Positions 8,403 through 16,167 of a stretch of 64,000 bases of DNA are shown here, piece by piece. The notes under the pieces are model-generated. The model made no database searches and had not been told where the DNA came from. It saw only the letters and a list, made by a program, of their open reading frames with translations. Source of the stretch: Methanosarcinaceae archaeon (GTDB lineage: Archaea; Halobacteriota; Methanosarcinia; Methanosarcinales; Methanosarcinaceae). A program made the translations under genes and the position numbers. The number at the start of each line of letters is the position of its first letter. Positions within the stretch are counted from its first letter, which is position 1. The stretch covers positions 27,214-91,213 of the forward strand of contig JAIPUR010000006.1 of assembly GCA_020055655.1 (NCBI GenBank), given 5' to 3'.

Positions 8403-9172
8403 ACTACATAGTTCATTAACTCATCTAACATATCCACTTCTTTCCCAAAGAACTTATAATCTTTTATCAGATTTCCATTCAAACTGATATCATCAATAAA
8501 ACCGTACCAGTACACGATCATACCGGTGCCGTAATTTTCTTCATAATCACTGAACTGTTTTTTTGTGTAGTATTGATGTTCCTTTGCATCCCCAAAAAGA
8601 GCTTTGCTCTCTATCCAGAATATCTCTGTCTCATCAATGATCATGGGTTCAGTTAGCAGAAAATCAGGAGTTTTACTTTCCCCCGCATCCCTGAGCTCAT
8701 TTTCAGTCATGAAAGGAACTTCCCGGTATCGAAGCCAGATATCCAATATTTCCTCACCCATGTTGCCTTTTTCAGCATGAGAATTATGGGCTCTCGGAGA
8801 AAAGAAATAATCATTTTCTATTGCTGCCTTCACTTCATTTCTCAGCCTTTTGTTAGGATGCTCATCTATATTCCTCAGGAAGGACTTTTTAGGAATTTCC
8901 ATTTCCTTCAGAAGAATTGTGACCATAAGAGTTGCAGGCAGACCATTTTTTATGGCAATATCCATAATTGTCCTGCCTTTTTTCCACATTTTCAAATGAT
9001 ATCTACCCTTTTTTTTCACTCTGGGAAAATTTCGCTTGACGCTTTCAACAACTTTCTGATTGAGAATAGAATCAATTACTCCTACTGGTTCTAAGAAATG
9101 CTCTGACAGGATAGGAACGTCATCTATTCCTTCAAGCGCAGCATGGATCTGTTCGTATACATCAATATTCAT
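8393..9172 (-). CDS. CDIN1-like (TPD motif) putative PD-(D/E)XK nuclease
   Basis: The 259-residue protein carries the family-naming KTPDFLL motif (about residue 167) followed by IFWIESKALFGD (about 188), which together give the D and ExK of a PD-(D/E)XK nuclease core. The N-terminal half is helical with an HTH-like stretch (KKGRTIMDIAIKNGLPATLMVTILL). This matches the archaeal relatives of human CDIN1 (C15orf41), whose mutation causes congenital dyserythropoietic anaemia type I; the biochemical role is still poorly defined. It overlaps the upstream endonuclease III-like gene by 11 bp, and this pairing supports a DNA-repair or DNA-processing role. Start ATG at 9172. Confidence 0.75.
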   Translation of the reverse strand: MNIDVYEQIHAALEGIDDVPILSEHFLEPVGVIDSILNQKVVESVKRNFPRVKKKGRYHLKMWKKGRTIMDIAIKNGLPATLMVTILLKEMEIPKKSFLRNIDEHPNKRLRNEVKAAIENDYFFSPRAHNSHAEKGNMGEEILDIWLRYREVPFMTENELRDAGESKTPDFLLTEPMIIDETEIFWIESKALFGDAKEHQYYTKKQFSDYEENYGTGMIVYWYGFIDDISLNGNLIKDYKFFGKEVDMLDELMNYVVHW

Positions 9173-9851
9173 TTTTATTTACCTTTAGATCTCCAATTCC
9201 GAGCAAAAGTGAGCAATCATCGCACTTTTTTCTGGCACAGAAAGCCTTTGAATACTCAACAATAAGAGCATGGTACTCTTTATACATCTCAACATCAGAC
9301 GGCAAACTATCTTCAAAGAGAGCTTGCAGTTCCATATAATTACCCTGCACACCCAGACATTTCATCATACGTGTAGTGTATGCATCTATCACGAATTTAG
9401 GTTTCCCGGCAGCATAAAGAACTATAATGTCGGCGGTTTCGTTGCCCACTCCTTTGATCCCAAGAAGCCATTTCCTAAGATCATCAACAGGTAACGAAAA
9501 GATATTGTCCATACCTTGATCATGAAAAATGAGAGCTATATTCTTTAATCTGAAAGCTTTCTGTCGGTAAAAGCCACAGCATTTTACCAGCTCTTCAAGC
9601 AAAGTGAGATCAGTTTCGGAAAGAGCTAATGGTTCAAGCAAACCACGTTCTTTCAAATTGCCAATAGCTTTTTCAACATTTATCCATTTTGTCTGCTGAA
9701 TAAGCATGGCACCGATTACAACTTCAAATACCGTTTCTGCAGGCCACCAATATTGAGGACCTAGCTCCTGCAAAAGCAGGTCATACATTTTGAGAAGCTG
9801 CTTTTTCCCGATACTGCTTTGAAATGAATTATTTCCAGAATTTTTCCTCAT
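9162..9851 (-). CDS. Endonuclease III-like HhH-GPD DNA glycosylase
   Basis: About 229 residues. The start of the family is clear at LGPQYWWPAETVFEVVIGAMLIQQTKW, and the helix-hairpin-helix LLGIKGVGNETADIIVLYAAG with the catalytic Asp strand FVIDAYTTR is present. The bifunctional EndoIII lysine in the hairpin region is replaced by Glu (GNETAD), suggesting a monofunctional glycosylase like MagIII-type or MJ1434-type proteins. The C-terminal Fe-S region is FCARKKCDDC, with three cysteines and no fourth, so the 4Fe-4S cluster may be missing or altered. ATG 9851 would overlap the upstream gene by 23 bp; ATG 9788 is the alternative. It overlaps the CDIN1-like gene downstream. Confidence 0.8.
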   Translation of the reverse strand: MRKNSGNNSFQSSIGKKQLLKMYDLLLQELGPQYWWPAETVFEVVIGAMLIQQTKWINVEKAIGNLKERGLLEPLALSETDLTLLEELVKCCGFYRQKAFRLKNIALIFHDQGMDNIFSLPVDDLRKWLLGIKGVGNETADIIVLYAAGKPKFVIDAYTTRMMKCLGVQGNYMELQALFEDSLPSDVEMYKEYHALIVEYSKAFCARKKCDDCSLLLGIGDLKVNKNEY

Positions 9852-10296
9852 AGTCTTCAGGAAGATCAAGATCCATGACATCATCAATGGTCTTCCTCTT
9901 CTTATTATCAACAGGGTCCTCTTTCGTATCACCTGTAGATTCAAAGACCATTGTATCTTTATTCTTGACAACTACCTTTTCCCTTACTTCAGGCTCTTTC
10001 ACCCTATTCGGGTTTTCGGGAACTGGACTTGTCTGGACATATTCAGAGCGTTCTGGACGCTCAGCCCTTGAAGGATGATCCACTATCATGTGCCCTATGT
10101 CCCGTCCGGTCCTGCGTCGCGTGCTCTCTGCGTATGTATCTTCCACAGAGCATGAAGAGCTGCTCTTCTTATGAGTGGATCTGTAACCTATGATACATTG
10201 TTCATCGCCTGAGCGCCAATCCACAACGTAGAGATGGCATGCAGAAGTTTTACAGTGGGAAACTCCATCTTTAGGACAAATATCGGGTAGTGTCAT
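9829..10296 (-). CDS. Cysteine-containing protein of unknown function
   Basis: 155 residues. The N-terminal 38 residues hold four cysteines (CPKDGVSHCKTSACHLY and EQCIIGYRS), which could bind a metal or form a small folded unit. The middle (about 45-130) is charged, low in hydrophobic residues and probably disordered. The C-terminus ends in a conserved-looking acidic/aromatic tail, DLDLPEDYEEKFWK, of the kind that acts as a docking peptide. I do not recognise the family. It is the first gene of an apparent operon with the endonuclease III-like and CDIN1-like genes, with overlaps between all three. Confidence 0.55.
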   Translation of the reverse strand: MTLPDICPKDGVSHCKTSACHLYVVDWRSGDEQCIIGYRSTHKKSSSSCSVEDTYAESTRRRTGRDIGHMIVDHPSRAERPERSEYVQTSPVPENPNRVKEPEVREKVVVKNKDTMVFESTGDTKEDPVDNKKRKTIDDVMDLDLPEDYEEKFWK

Positions 10297-10316
10297 ACAA
10301 AATGCCTCTTTTTTCT

Positions 10317-11168
10317 TTATTGAAAGCCCTTGATAGCTTCAGCGATCAGGGGAGCAACACTCACACAGCTCTGGGATTTCTCTATTGTGTCTGTGGCAAT
10401 GATATCCTTCACACCTGCATTAAAAAGCCTCATGACAGCATTTCTTGCTAATACCGGATGAATACATGCAAGATAAACATCCTTTGCACCCTGGCTCTTG
10501 AGGAGTTTTATTGACTCTGCCATGGTACCACCTGTGGCTATCATATCATCAAGGATCACAAGATCCCTACCCTTGACATCGATATTCTTTGTCTTAATGG
10601 TCACAATGTCACCGGAATGGCGGGTCTTTTCAAGATAATCAAAGTCCACTCCAATTTCCCGGGCTGTCCTTTCAGCAAGGTCGATAGCACCTTTATCAGG
10701 AGAAATTATCAGTGGATTATCAAGATTTAAAGATCTTATATGATAAGCGATCTCTTGTGATGCATTAAGATCGAATGTGTCAGCATTGAAATAATCCAGT
10801 ACACTTGTTTCGTGGATATTTACAGTGAATACCCTGTCAGCATTAATGGTTCTTGCTACAGCTCTTGCACTTATCGGTTCTCCATGCTTGAACTTCTTAT
10901 CCTGTCTTGCATATCCCATGTATGGAATGATGACATTGATCACAGGTGAGTCCTCACATGCGTCGATCAACTGAAGAAGTGCCATAAGATCAGTGTCTGT
11001 TGTCGTACTCTGGATAATTGTAACTTCATCTACGTCCTCATCTAGAATACGTGTATAAAGCTCACCATCCGGGAATTTTGTAAAATCACACACAGTTGGA
11101 TTTAGGTTTAACTCTCGGGCAACCCGTGAAGCAAGTGCCTGAGAAGCTGGACCTCCTATAATTTTCAA
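10317..11168 (-). CDS. prs: Ribose-phosphate pyrophosphokinase
   Basis: 283 residues, the typical archaeal PRPP synthetase length. It makes PRPP from ribose 5-phosphate and ATP for purine, pyrimidine, histidine and, in methanogens, methanopterin synthesis. Conserved parts: GPASQALASRVARELN at the N-terminus, FPDGELYTRI, YMGYARQDKKFKHGEPISARA (ATP and Mg binding), and the PRPP loop LVILDDMIATGGTMAESIKLL (about 205-225). It probably starts a transcript near the upstream moaC gene (56-bp gap). Identification is firm. Confidence 0.96.
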   Translation of the reverse strand: MKIIGGPASQALASRVARELNLNPTVCDFTKFPDGELYTRILDEDVDEVTIIQSTTTDTDLMALLQLIDACEDSPVINVIIPYMGYARQDKKFKHGEPISARAVARTINADRVFTVNIHETSVLDYFNADTFDLNASQEIAYHIRSLNLDNPLIISPDKGAIDLAERTAREIGVDFDYLEKTRHSGDIVTIKTKNIDVKGRDLVILDDMIATGGTMAESIKLLKSQGAKDVYLACIHPVLARNAVMRLFNAGVKDIIATDTIEKSQSCVSVAPLIAEAIKGFQ

Positions 11169-11224
11169 ATGATGTACCTCTTTGATTTTTCATTTTTCAT
11201 ATCTATATCACTCCTACGTTATTA

Positions 11225-11707
11225 TCATACATTAGCTTTGGTTCCCTTGACCTTTTCAACAACCTTTATCTCGCGTATGCCGGTGCACGGATAATTTCCG
11301 GTATTATCCTTCTCAGCTGATTTGACCATGTCCCATACAGCCAGGAGTGCAACCGATACACCGGTCAGAGCTTCCATTTCCACACCTGTCTTTCCAACGG
11401 AGCTTACTTCAGCACTTGCAGAAATATGATCATCGAATATTGAAAAATTCACATCGATGCTTGTGATGGGAATCTGATGACACATAGGGATCAGCTCAGG
11501 AGTCTTCTTCACAGCAAGTATTGCCGCCACCCGGGCAGTTGAAAGAACATTGCCTTTTTCAACAGTTCCAGTTCTTATTTTTTCAATTGTTTCACTGCTA
11601 AGAACTATCTCACCGGAGGCAACTGCTCTTCGAGTAACGATGTCTTTCTGGCCGATATCCACCATAACTGCTCTGTCATCTTCAATGTGTGTGAATTCCT
11701 TTGTCAA
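11225..11707 (-). CDS. moaC: Cyclic pyranopterin monophosphate synthase MoaC
   Basis: 160 residues. MoaC converts the MoaA product 3',8-cyclo-7,8-dihydro-GTP to cyclic pyranopterin monophosphate, the second step of molybdopterin/tungstopterin synthesis; methanogens need this cofactor for formylmethanofuran dehydrogenase. Seen: MVDIGQKDIVTRRAVASG, KKTPELIPMCHQIPITS (active-site MCHQ), and KTGVEMEALTGVSVALLAVWDMVKSAEKDN cited here in two pieces, KTGVEMEALTGVSVAL and LAVWDMVKSAEKDN, carrying the catalytic Lys and Asp. Length and motifs are complete. No other moa gene is nearby. Confidence 0.95.
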   Translation of the reverse strand: MTKEFTHIEDDRAVMVDIGQKDIVTRRAVASGEIVLSSETIEKIRTGTVEKGNVLSTARVAAILAVKKTPELIPMCHQIPITSIDVNFSIFDDHISASAEVSSVGKTGVEMEALTGVSVALLAVWDMVKSAEKDNTGNYPCTGIREIKVVEKVKGTKANV

Positions 11708-11728
11708 TAGATCACCAATAATTAGTAT

Positions 11729-11917
11729 TCAGTCTATCCGAATATCCTGCCTTTGCAGATAATCCTCTATAGTTCTATTTATTTTTTCTTCTAGCTCTCG
11801 GGACTCCTCAAGGCTCAGTTTCAGGATCTCCTCATCTTCACCATGACTTATCACTATACGAACCCGATTCCGTTCAATATCTACACTAATGTTCCTGTTT
11901 CCCCATTCCATGTTCAT
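11729..11917 (-). CDS. Small charged protein of unknown function
   Basis: 62 residues, high in charged amino acids, with a predicted beta hairpin (ISVDIERNRVRIVISHG) followed by an alpha helix (SLEESRELEEKINRTIEDYL). No family recognised. The start codon ATG at 11917 overlaps the last four bases of the nnrED gene and the stop precedes moaC by 21 bp, so it sits in the middle of a tight nnrED-orf-moaC transcript, which favours a real gene over a chance ORF. Confidence 0.55.
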   Translation of the reverse strand: MNMEWGNRNISVDIERNRVRIVISHGEDEEILKLSLEESRELEEKINRTIEDYLQRQDIRID

Positions 11918-13392
11918 ATCTCCCTTTTCATTACATTACTTATCATAGTAATAATATCAGTTGCAAGCAATCCATGTCCTTTTTCCTGAAATGCAATATC
12001 ACCTGCAGCGCCATTGATGAATGAAGCACACATCGCCGCGTCCATCGCATCATTGACTGCAAATAAAGCTCCTGTGATACCCGCAAGAACATCCCCTGTC
12101 CCACCAACGGCCATTCCGGGATTTCCTGTCTTGTTAAGCCTTGTTTCATATCCATCAGAAATTATGTCCAGATCCCCTTTTAGTAATGTAACAAGCTTTT
12201 GATCATTCGAGAACTCAATGACCGCATTCTTTTTATTATCAATGTCCTCTAGAATGTCCTCACCTGATATACGGGAGAACTCTCCCAAATGTGGCGTGAT
12301 AATTATATCGGCATCATATATACCCGAGAAAGTACTCTTGTTAAGTGCATCCGCATCGACGACTACTTTTTTACATAATGGTAGTATCCGCGTCAGTGCC
12401 TGTATAGTAACTTCCGCTTTTCCAAGTCCAGGGCCCACTATTACAACATCATGGGATCTTATAAGCTCAGAAATGACAGGCACATTTCCCGGATGAAGCA
12501 TTTCACCTGAAAGCGAGTGAACTATGAGATCTGGAGAAAAAGAAGCAACTGTTGATGCTATTTTTTCAGGTACAGCTAAAGTCACAATATCAGCACCACT
12601 TCTCAATGCTGCAAGGCCTGCAAGAGCAGGAGCACCATAGTATGCACCACCGCCAATTACCAGCACTTTTCCTGAACTCCCTTTATGAGAATCATTGCTT
12701 CGTTTTTTAAGATTATTAATATCACCCGGGCCGACAAAGGTTTCTGCATCTTTACAGACACCGATATCAAGTACTTCCAGCTCCCCAACAAAAGCAGAAG
12801 CATTGGGTAAAATAAGACCTTTCTTAGGCCTGTGAAATGTCAGAGTCATGTTAGCTTTTACAGATAACACGGATTCGCCTGTATCCATATCCAGACCTGA
12901 GGGTGTATCGATAGAAATAATAAATGCATCAGAATCATTTATACAACTTATAGCCGATGATTCCAATCTTCGCAGAGCACCTTTTACACCTGAACCAAGT
13001 ATTCCGTCAACAATAATATCTGCATTGTTCCATTCAGGGAGGGATTCTAATTCGTAGGAATCACTTATTTCCAAGGTCTCAGTGATACCGCTATGCTCCA
13101 ACAAACGGAAATTATGGATCGATTCACGTGTACGTATTTGCGAAAAGTTTCCAAGAATAATAAGTCTGACATCATATTCAGCGTGTAGTGCAATATGTCT
13201 GGCAGCCACAAAGGCATCGCCTCCATTATTGCCCCGCCCTGAGACAAAAATTATTTTTCCAGAATCTAAATGAGAACGTATTTCGCGTGCAATGCCTGCA
13301 CCTGCATTTTCCATCAATTGAAGAGAATCGATTCCCAGATACTCACAATTCAGATCAATTGCTCTCATCCTAGAAGATGTAATAGCATCCAT
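11914..13392 (-). CDS. nnr: Bifunctional NAD(P)H-hydrate epimerase / ADP-dependent NAD(P)H-hydrate dehydratase
   Basis: 492 residues, a fusion of two repair enzymes that restore damaged NAD(P)H. The N-terminal YjeF domain (about 1-210) has ENAGAGIARE, FVSGRGNNGGDAFVAARH and VDGILGSGVKG, and epimerises R- to S-NAD(P)HX. The C-terminal ribokinase-like domain (about 220-490) has VLVIGGGAYYGAPALAG, VVVDADALNKST, and the ADP-dependent dehydratase signature NKTGNPGMAVGGTGDVLAG, and dehydrates S-NAD(P)HX using ADP (ATP in animals). It overlaps the downstream 62-residue ORF by 4 bp. Complete length for the fusion. Confidence 0.93.
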   Translation of the reverse strand: MDAITSSRMRAIDLNCEYLGIDSLQLMENAGAGIAREIRSHLDSGKIIFVSGRGNNGGDAFVAARHIALHAEYDVRLIILGNFSQIRTRESIHNFRLLEHSGITETLEISDSYELESLPEWNNADIIVDGILGSGVKGALRRLESSAISCINDSDAFIISIDTPSGLDMDTGESVLSVKANMTLTFHRPKKGLILPNASAFVGELEVLDIGVCKDAETFVGPGDINNLKKRSNDSHKGSSGKVLVIGGGAYYGAPALAGLAALRSGADIVTLAVPEKIASTVASFSPDLIVHSLSGEMLHPGNVPVISELIRSHDVVIVGPGLGKAEVTIQALTRILPLCKKVVVDADALNKSTFSGIYDADIIITPHLGEFSRISGEDILEDIDNKKNAVIEFSNDQKLVTLLKGDLDIISDGYETRLNKTGNPGMAVGGTGDVLAGITGALFAVNDAMDAAMCASFINGAAGDIAFQEKGHGLLATDIITMISNVMKREI

Positions 13393-13626
13393 GATAGTTT
13401 GTTCCGATTTTGAATTTAATGATATCTAAGAGTATCAAAGTAAAACCACATAAACTTTGGCAATGTGCTATTAAAAGAACTAAAAGCCTGAATAAAAGAG
13501 AAGATTTGACTGGTTATCTATTTATTCTTGACTTACATTTAGAATTTGAATTTATTATTTAATGTATAGATACTATTCTTCTAAGAAAAAATCATTCTAA
13601 CACACAAATAACTCTTATCTTAACAT

Positions 13627-13641
13627 GGAGGTTATCTTATT
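13627..13641 (+). promoter_or_regulatory. Strong ribosome-binding site before an ATT start codon
   Basis: GGAGGT (13627-13632), spacer TATCTT, then ATT (13639-13641). This is the strongest Shine-Dalgarno match seen in the window, at ideal spacing, and it decides the start of the TrkA-N/DHH gene because no canonical start exists in frame until codon 113. Confidence 0.6.
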
Positions 13642-15108
13642 AACAAAGTTGCAAAGGATATTGCTGCAACAGATAAAAGCAGGATCAAACCCACTTATCT
13701 CATAATCGGAAGCGGGAGTTTTGGTTTTGCTTTAGCTAAAGAACTTAGAGAACTTGGCAAAGAAATAGTTATTGTCGACCAGGATGAGGAAAAGGTTGAA
13801 ACCCTTAGAGAAGAGGCATATGAAGCCATTGTTGGTGATGCAGGCGATCCAAATCTTCTTGACAATATCAACACAAAGAACCTTGCAGGCATCCTTATAC
13901 TCAGTTCTGACGCGAAGGCCAATAAGGCAGCCCTTCAAAATATCAAAAAAAATATACCAAGGGAAGTTTACTGCGTGGCAAGAGCTCCTGATGTAATTAA
14001 CATGCAGGAAATGGAAGCTATGGGTGCAGACCTTGTTGTTATGCCCCCCCGAATGGTTGCAAAATCCCTTTCAAGATCACTGGAAAGGGCAGAGGCACTC
14101 CACAGGGGAAACAAAATGGCACAGTGGTTTGAAGGAATCAGAAACAAGAAACTTGGAATTGTAGTACATAATAATCCAGACCCGGATGCAATAGCATCAG
14201 CCCTTGCACTCCAAAGTATTGCAACTTCCTTTGAAGTTAACTCTGACATAATATATCATGGGGAGATTGGACACCAGGAAAACAAGGCATTTGTAAATTT
14301 ACTTGGCATCGATCTTTTCAGGATGAAAGATATAGACATAGATTCCTATGATAAAATCGCAATGCTGGACTGTGCCATCCCCGGTGCTAATAATCCGCTA
14401 CCACCTAACATGTCAGTAGGAGTTATCATTGACCATCATCCAATAGGTGATGCAGAGATAGATGCGGAATTCATCGACATTAGACCAAATGTAGGTGCTT
14501 CTGCAACAATACTAACAAAGTACCTTCAGGAATTGAACATTGATATTGACAGTAACCTTTCAACGGCTCTCCTATACGGCATAAGAACCGATACTCTGGA
14601 TTTTAAAAGAAATACAGATTCTGCTGACCTCTCTGCAGCATCCTACCTGTACCCCCTTTCAGACCATGATGTACTGGATCAACTGGAGAGACCTTCAATG
14701 TCCATTGAAACTCTCGATGTGCTTGGTGAAGCTATAAACAACAGACAGGTCATCGGTAGCTATTTGCTTACAAACGTGGGAAACATTCGCGATAGAGATA
14801 CACTACCCCAAGCTGCAGATTATCTTCTGAACCTTGAAGGAATATCCACATCGATCGTCTTTGGAGTCAGTGAAGAACAGATATTCATATCAGGCAGAAG
14901 TAATGATATTCGTGTAAATCTTGGAGATGTCATGAAACGTGCCTTTGGGGCAGAAGCAGGAGGTGGACATGCAACTGCAGCAGCAGCGCAGATAAGTCTT
15001 GGTGTATTCAGTGTATCAAAAGACAGACAAACTCTTTTAAGACTCGTAAATGAAGCAGTTGTCAAGAGATTCCTTGGAGCTGTTGGCGTAGAAGAGACAG
15101 CAGAATAA
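13639..15108 (+). CDS. TrkA-N / DHH-DHHA1 phosphoesterase fusion, apparent ATT start
   Basis: The 489-residue reading frame has an N-terminal Rossmann TrkA-N domain (YLIIGSGSFGFALAKEL, then IVIVDQDEEK and AIVGDAGD) and a C-terminal DHH phosphoesterase (HNNPDPDAIASALAL, DHHPIGD) with a DHHA1 end (AGGGHATAAAAQIS). Family members hydrolyse nanoRNA, pAp or cyclic dinucleotides; the nucleotide-binding TrkA-N domain may regulate this. No ATG, GTG or TTG occurs in frame between the upstream stop (13621) and GTG 13975, which lies after the Rossmann fold. A perfect GGAGGT at 13627-13632 is six bases from ATT at 13639, so ATT is the likely start. The next best reading is a frameshift after ATG 13625. 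Confidence 0.85.
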   Translation: MNKVAKDIAATDKSRIKPTYLIIGSGSFGFALAKELRELGKEIVIVDQDEEKVETLREEAYEAIVGDAGDPNLLDNINTKNLAGILILSSDAKANKAALQNIKKNIPREVYCVARAPDVINMQEMEAMGADLVVMPPRMVAKSLSRSLERAEALHRGNKMAQWFEGIRNKKLGIVVHNNPDPDAIASALALQSIATSFEVNSDIIYHGEIGHQENKAFVNLLGIDLFRMKDIDIDSYDKIAMLDCAIPGANNPLPPNMSVGVIIDHHPIGDAEIDAEFIDIRPNVGASATILTKYLQELNIDIDSNLSTALLYGIRTDTLDFKRNTDSADLSAASYLYPLSDHDVLDQLERPSMSIETLDVLGEAINNRQVIGSYLLTNVGNIRDRDTLPQAADYLLNLEGISTSIVFGVSEEQIFISGRSNDIRVNLGDVMKRAFGAEAGGGHATAAAAQISLGVFSVSKDRQTLLRLVNEAVVKRFLGAVGVEETAE

Positions 15109-15391
15109 TTCTCTTCATTCTTTTTTGAATTCCTATCACTTCTTGCTTGCAGCTTAAGTGGTATTTATTTAAGCACATATATTGGTGCATATAATGGAGC
15201 GGGCCACTCCCCCTATTTATTTGCACAGTCGAAGCTGGACGAACAAATTACAATATAATCAGATGAATATATAATGAAGTCGATATCATAGTGTAAATTA
15301 TATTGCTTGCGTTTTTTATAGAAACCAGCAGCAAGTATGCCCTTGCATCTGCCACAATAAACTCTTTTATATCACACAGACCTATCGGTAC
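15109..15391. other. Intergenic region with a long imperfect hairpin
   Basis: 283 bp with no gene seen. At 15185-15226 the arms beginning GTGCATATAATGGAG and ending CTATTTATTTGCAC pair with small bulges around a GC-rich core (GGAGCGGGCCACTCC). This could be a structured RNA, an operator or a transcript end. A shorter repeat, GCAAG-TATGCC-CTTGC, lies at about 15332-15347. TATA-like stretches precede the YkgJ gene. Confidence 0.3.
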
Positions 15392-16111
15392 ATGAACACC
15401 ATGAGTGAAGCATACAAAAATACCCTTATTAAGACATTAGAGAAAGAACTTGATTCAGCCAGAAATATTAGTGTTGAGGATATTGCAAGATCTGTACAGG
15501 AGATTGGATTCAACTGCCTAATATGTGGTAAATGTTGTAGAAGAGAAGAAGCAGATAATACTGTAGTAATCTGCCCGGAAGAGATAGAGGTCATTAAAAA
15601 TGATACATTCCTTGCAGCAGATGAAATCACTATGCCTTTACTGGAAGAAGCAGTAAGTGATTTTGATGAAAAATTTTTGCAAAAATATGCCACCAGCATA
15701 GATAGGCAGGGAAATATACACACATTTGGATGGAGACTTTGCCAGAAAAAGAATGGCGATTGCAAATTCATTCAAGATAAAAGAGAAGGAGAACGCTGTA
15801 CCATTTATAGCGCCCGCCCCATGCTATGTAGCACATATCCTTTTCACATAGAAGAACTGGAACTTCGAACTTCGGAGTGTGAAGGGCTGGGAGGACAAAT
15901 ATCTATTCCTGAAAGCCATCTGCTTGCAGAAGAACTGCTAAAGAGATACATTATGGAAATTAAAGACACCATCCTCCTTTACAAAGAATATGAAGAGTTC
16001 GAGCAAAGACCTGACGCACTTAGCAAAGCTATTGAAAACCTGGCCAATGGATACATTAATTATGTCGTACATGACAGTAAGGGGAAGAAAACAATTACAC
16101 AGAATGTATAG
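15392..16111 (+). CDS. YkgJ-family cysteine cluster protein
   Basis: 239 residues with the YkgJ (CxxCxxCC) pattern: FNCLICGKCCRREE at about residue 47-60 and, later, CKFIQDKREGERCTIYSARPMLCSTYPF split as CKFIQDKREGERC and YSARPMLCSTYPF, ending with ELRTSECEGLGG. The cysteines are thought to bind zinc or an Fe-S cluster; the biochemical role of the family is unknown, though some members relate to Fe-S or flagellin-lysine methylation systems. ATG at 15392 and ATG at 15401 are both possible. It ends in TAG; reading through would add only nine codons before TAA. Confidence 0.8.
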   Translation: MNTMSEAYKNTLIKTLEKELDSARNISVEDIARSVQEIGFNCLICGKCCRREEADNTVVICPEEIEVIKNDTFLAADEITMPLLEEAVSDFDEKFLQKYATSIDRQGNIHTFGWRLCQKKNGDCKFIQDKREGERCTIYSARPMLCSTYPFHIEELELRTSECEGLGGQISIPESHLLAEELLKRYIMEIKDTILLYKEYEEFEQRPDALSKAIENLANGYINYVVHDSKGKKTITQNV

Positions 16112-16167
16112 ATAATTGATTCATCGATTGATTTATAACGGATAAACATTTTAAAACACTGATTATC

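Noticed and set aside
13625..13705. ATG-initiated 26-codon frame starting MEVILLTKLQ overlapping the start of the TrkA-N/DHH gene
   Set aside because: It is in another frame, has no ribosome site of its own and its first bases form the GGAGGT of the ATT start; kept only as the frameshift alternative.
15185..15226. Possible tRNA gene in the hairpin region
   Set aside because: The arms do not form a cloverleaf, and no TTC loop or anticodon arm could be placed.
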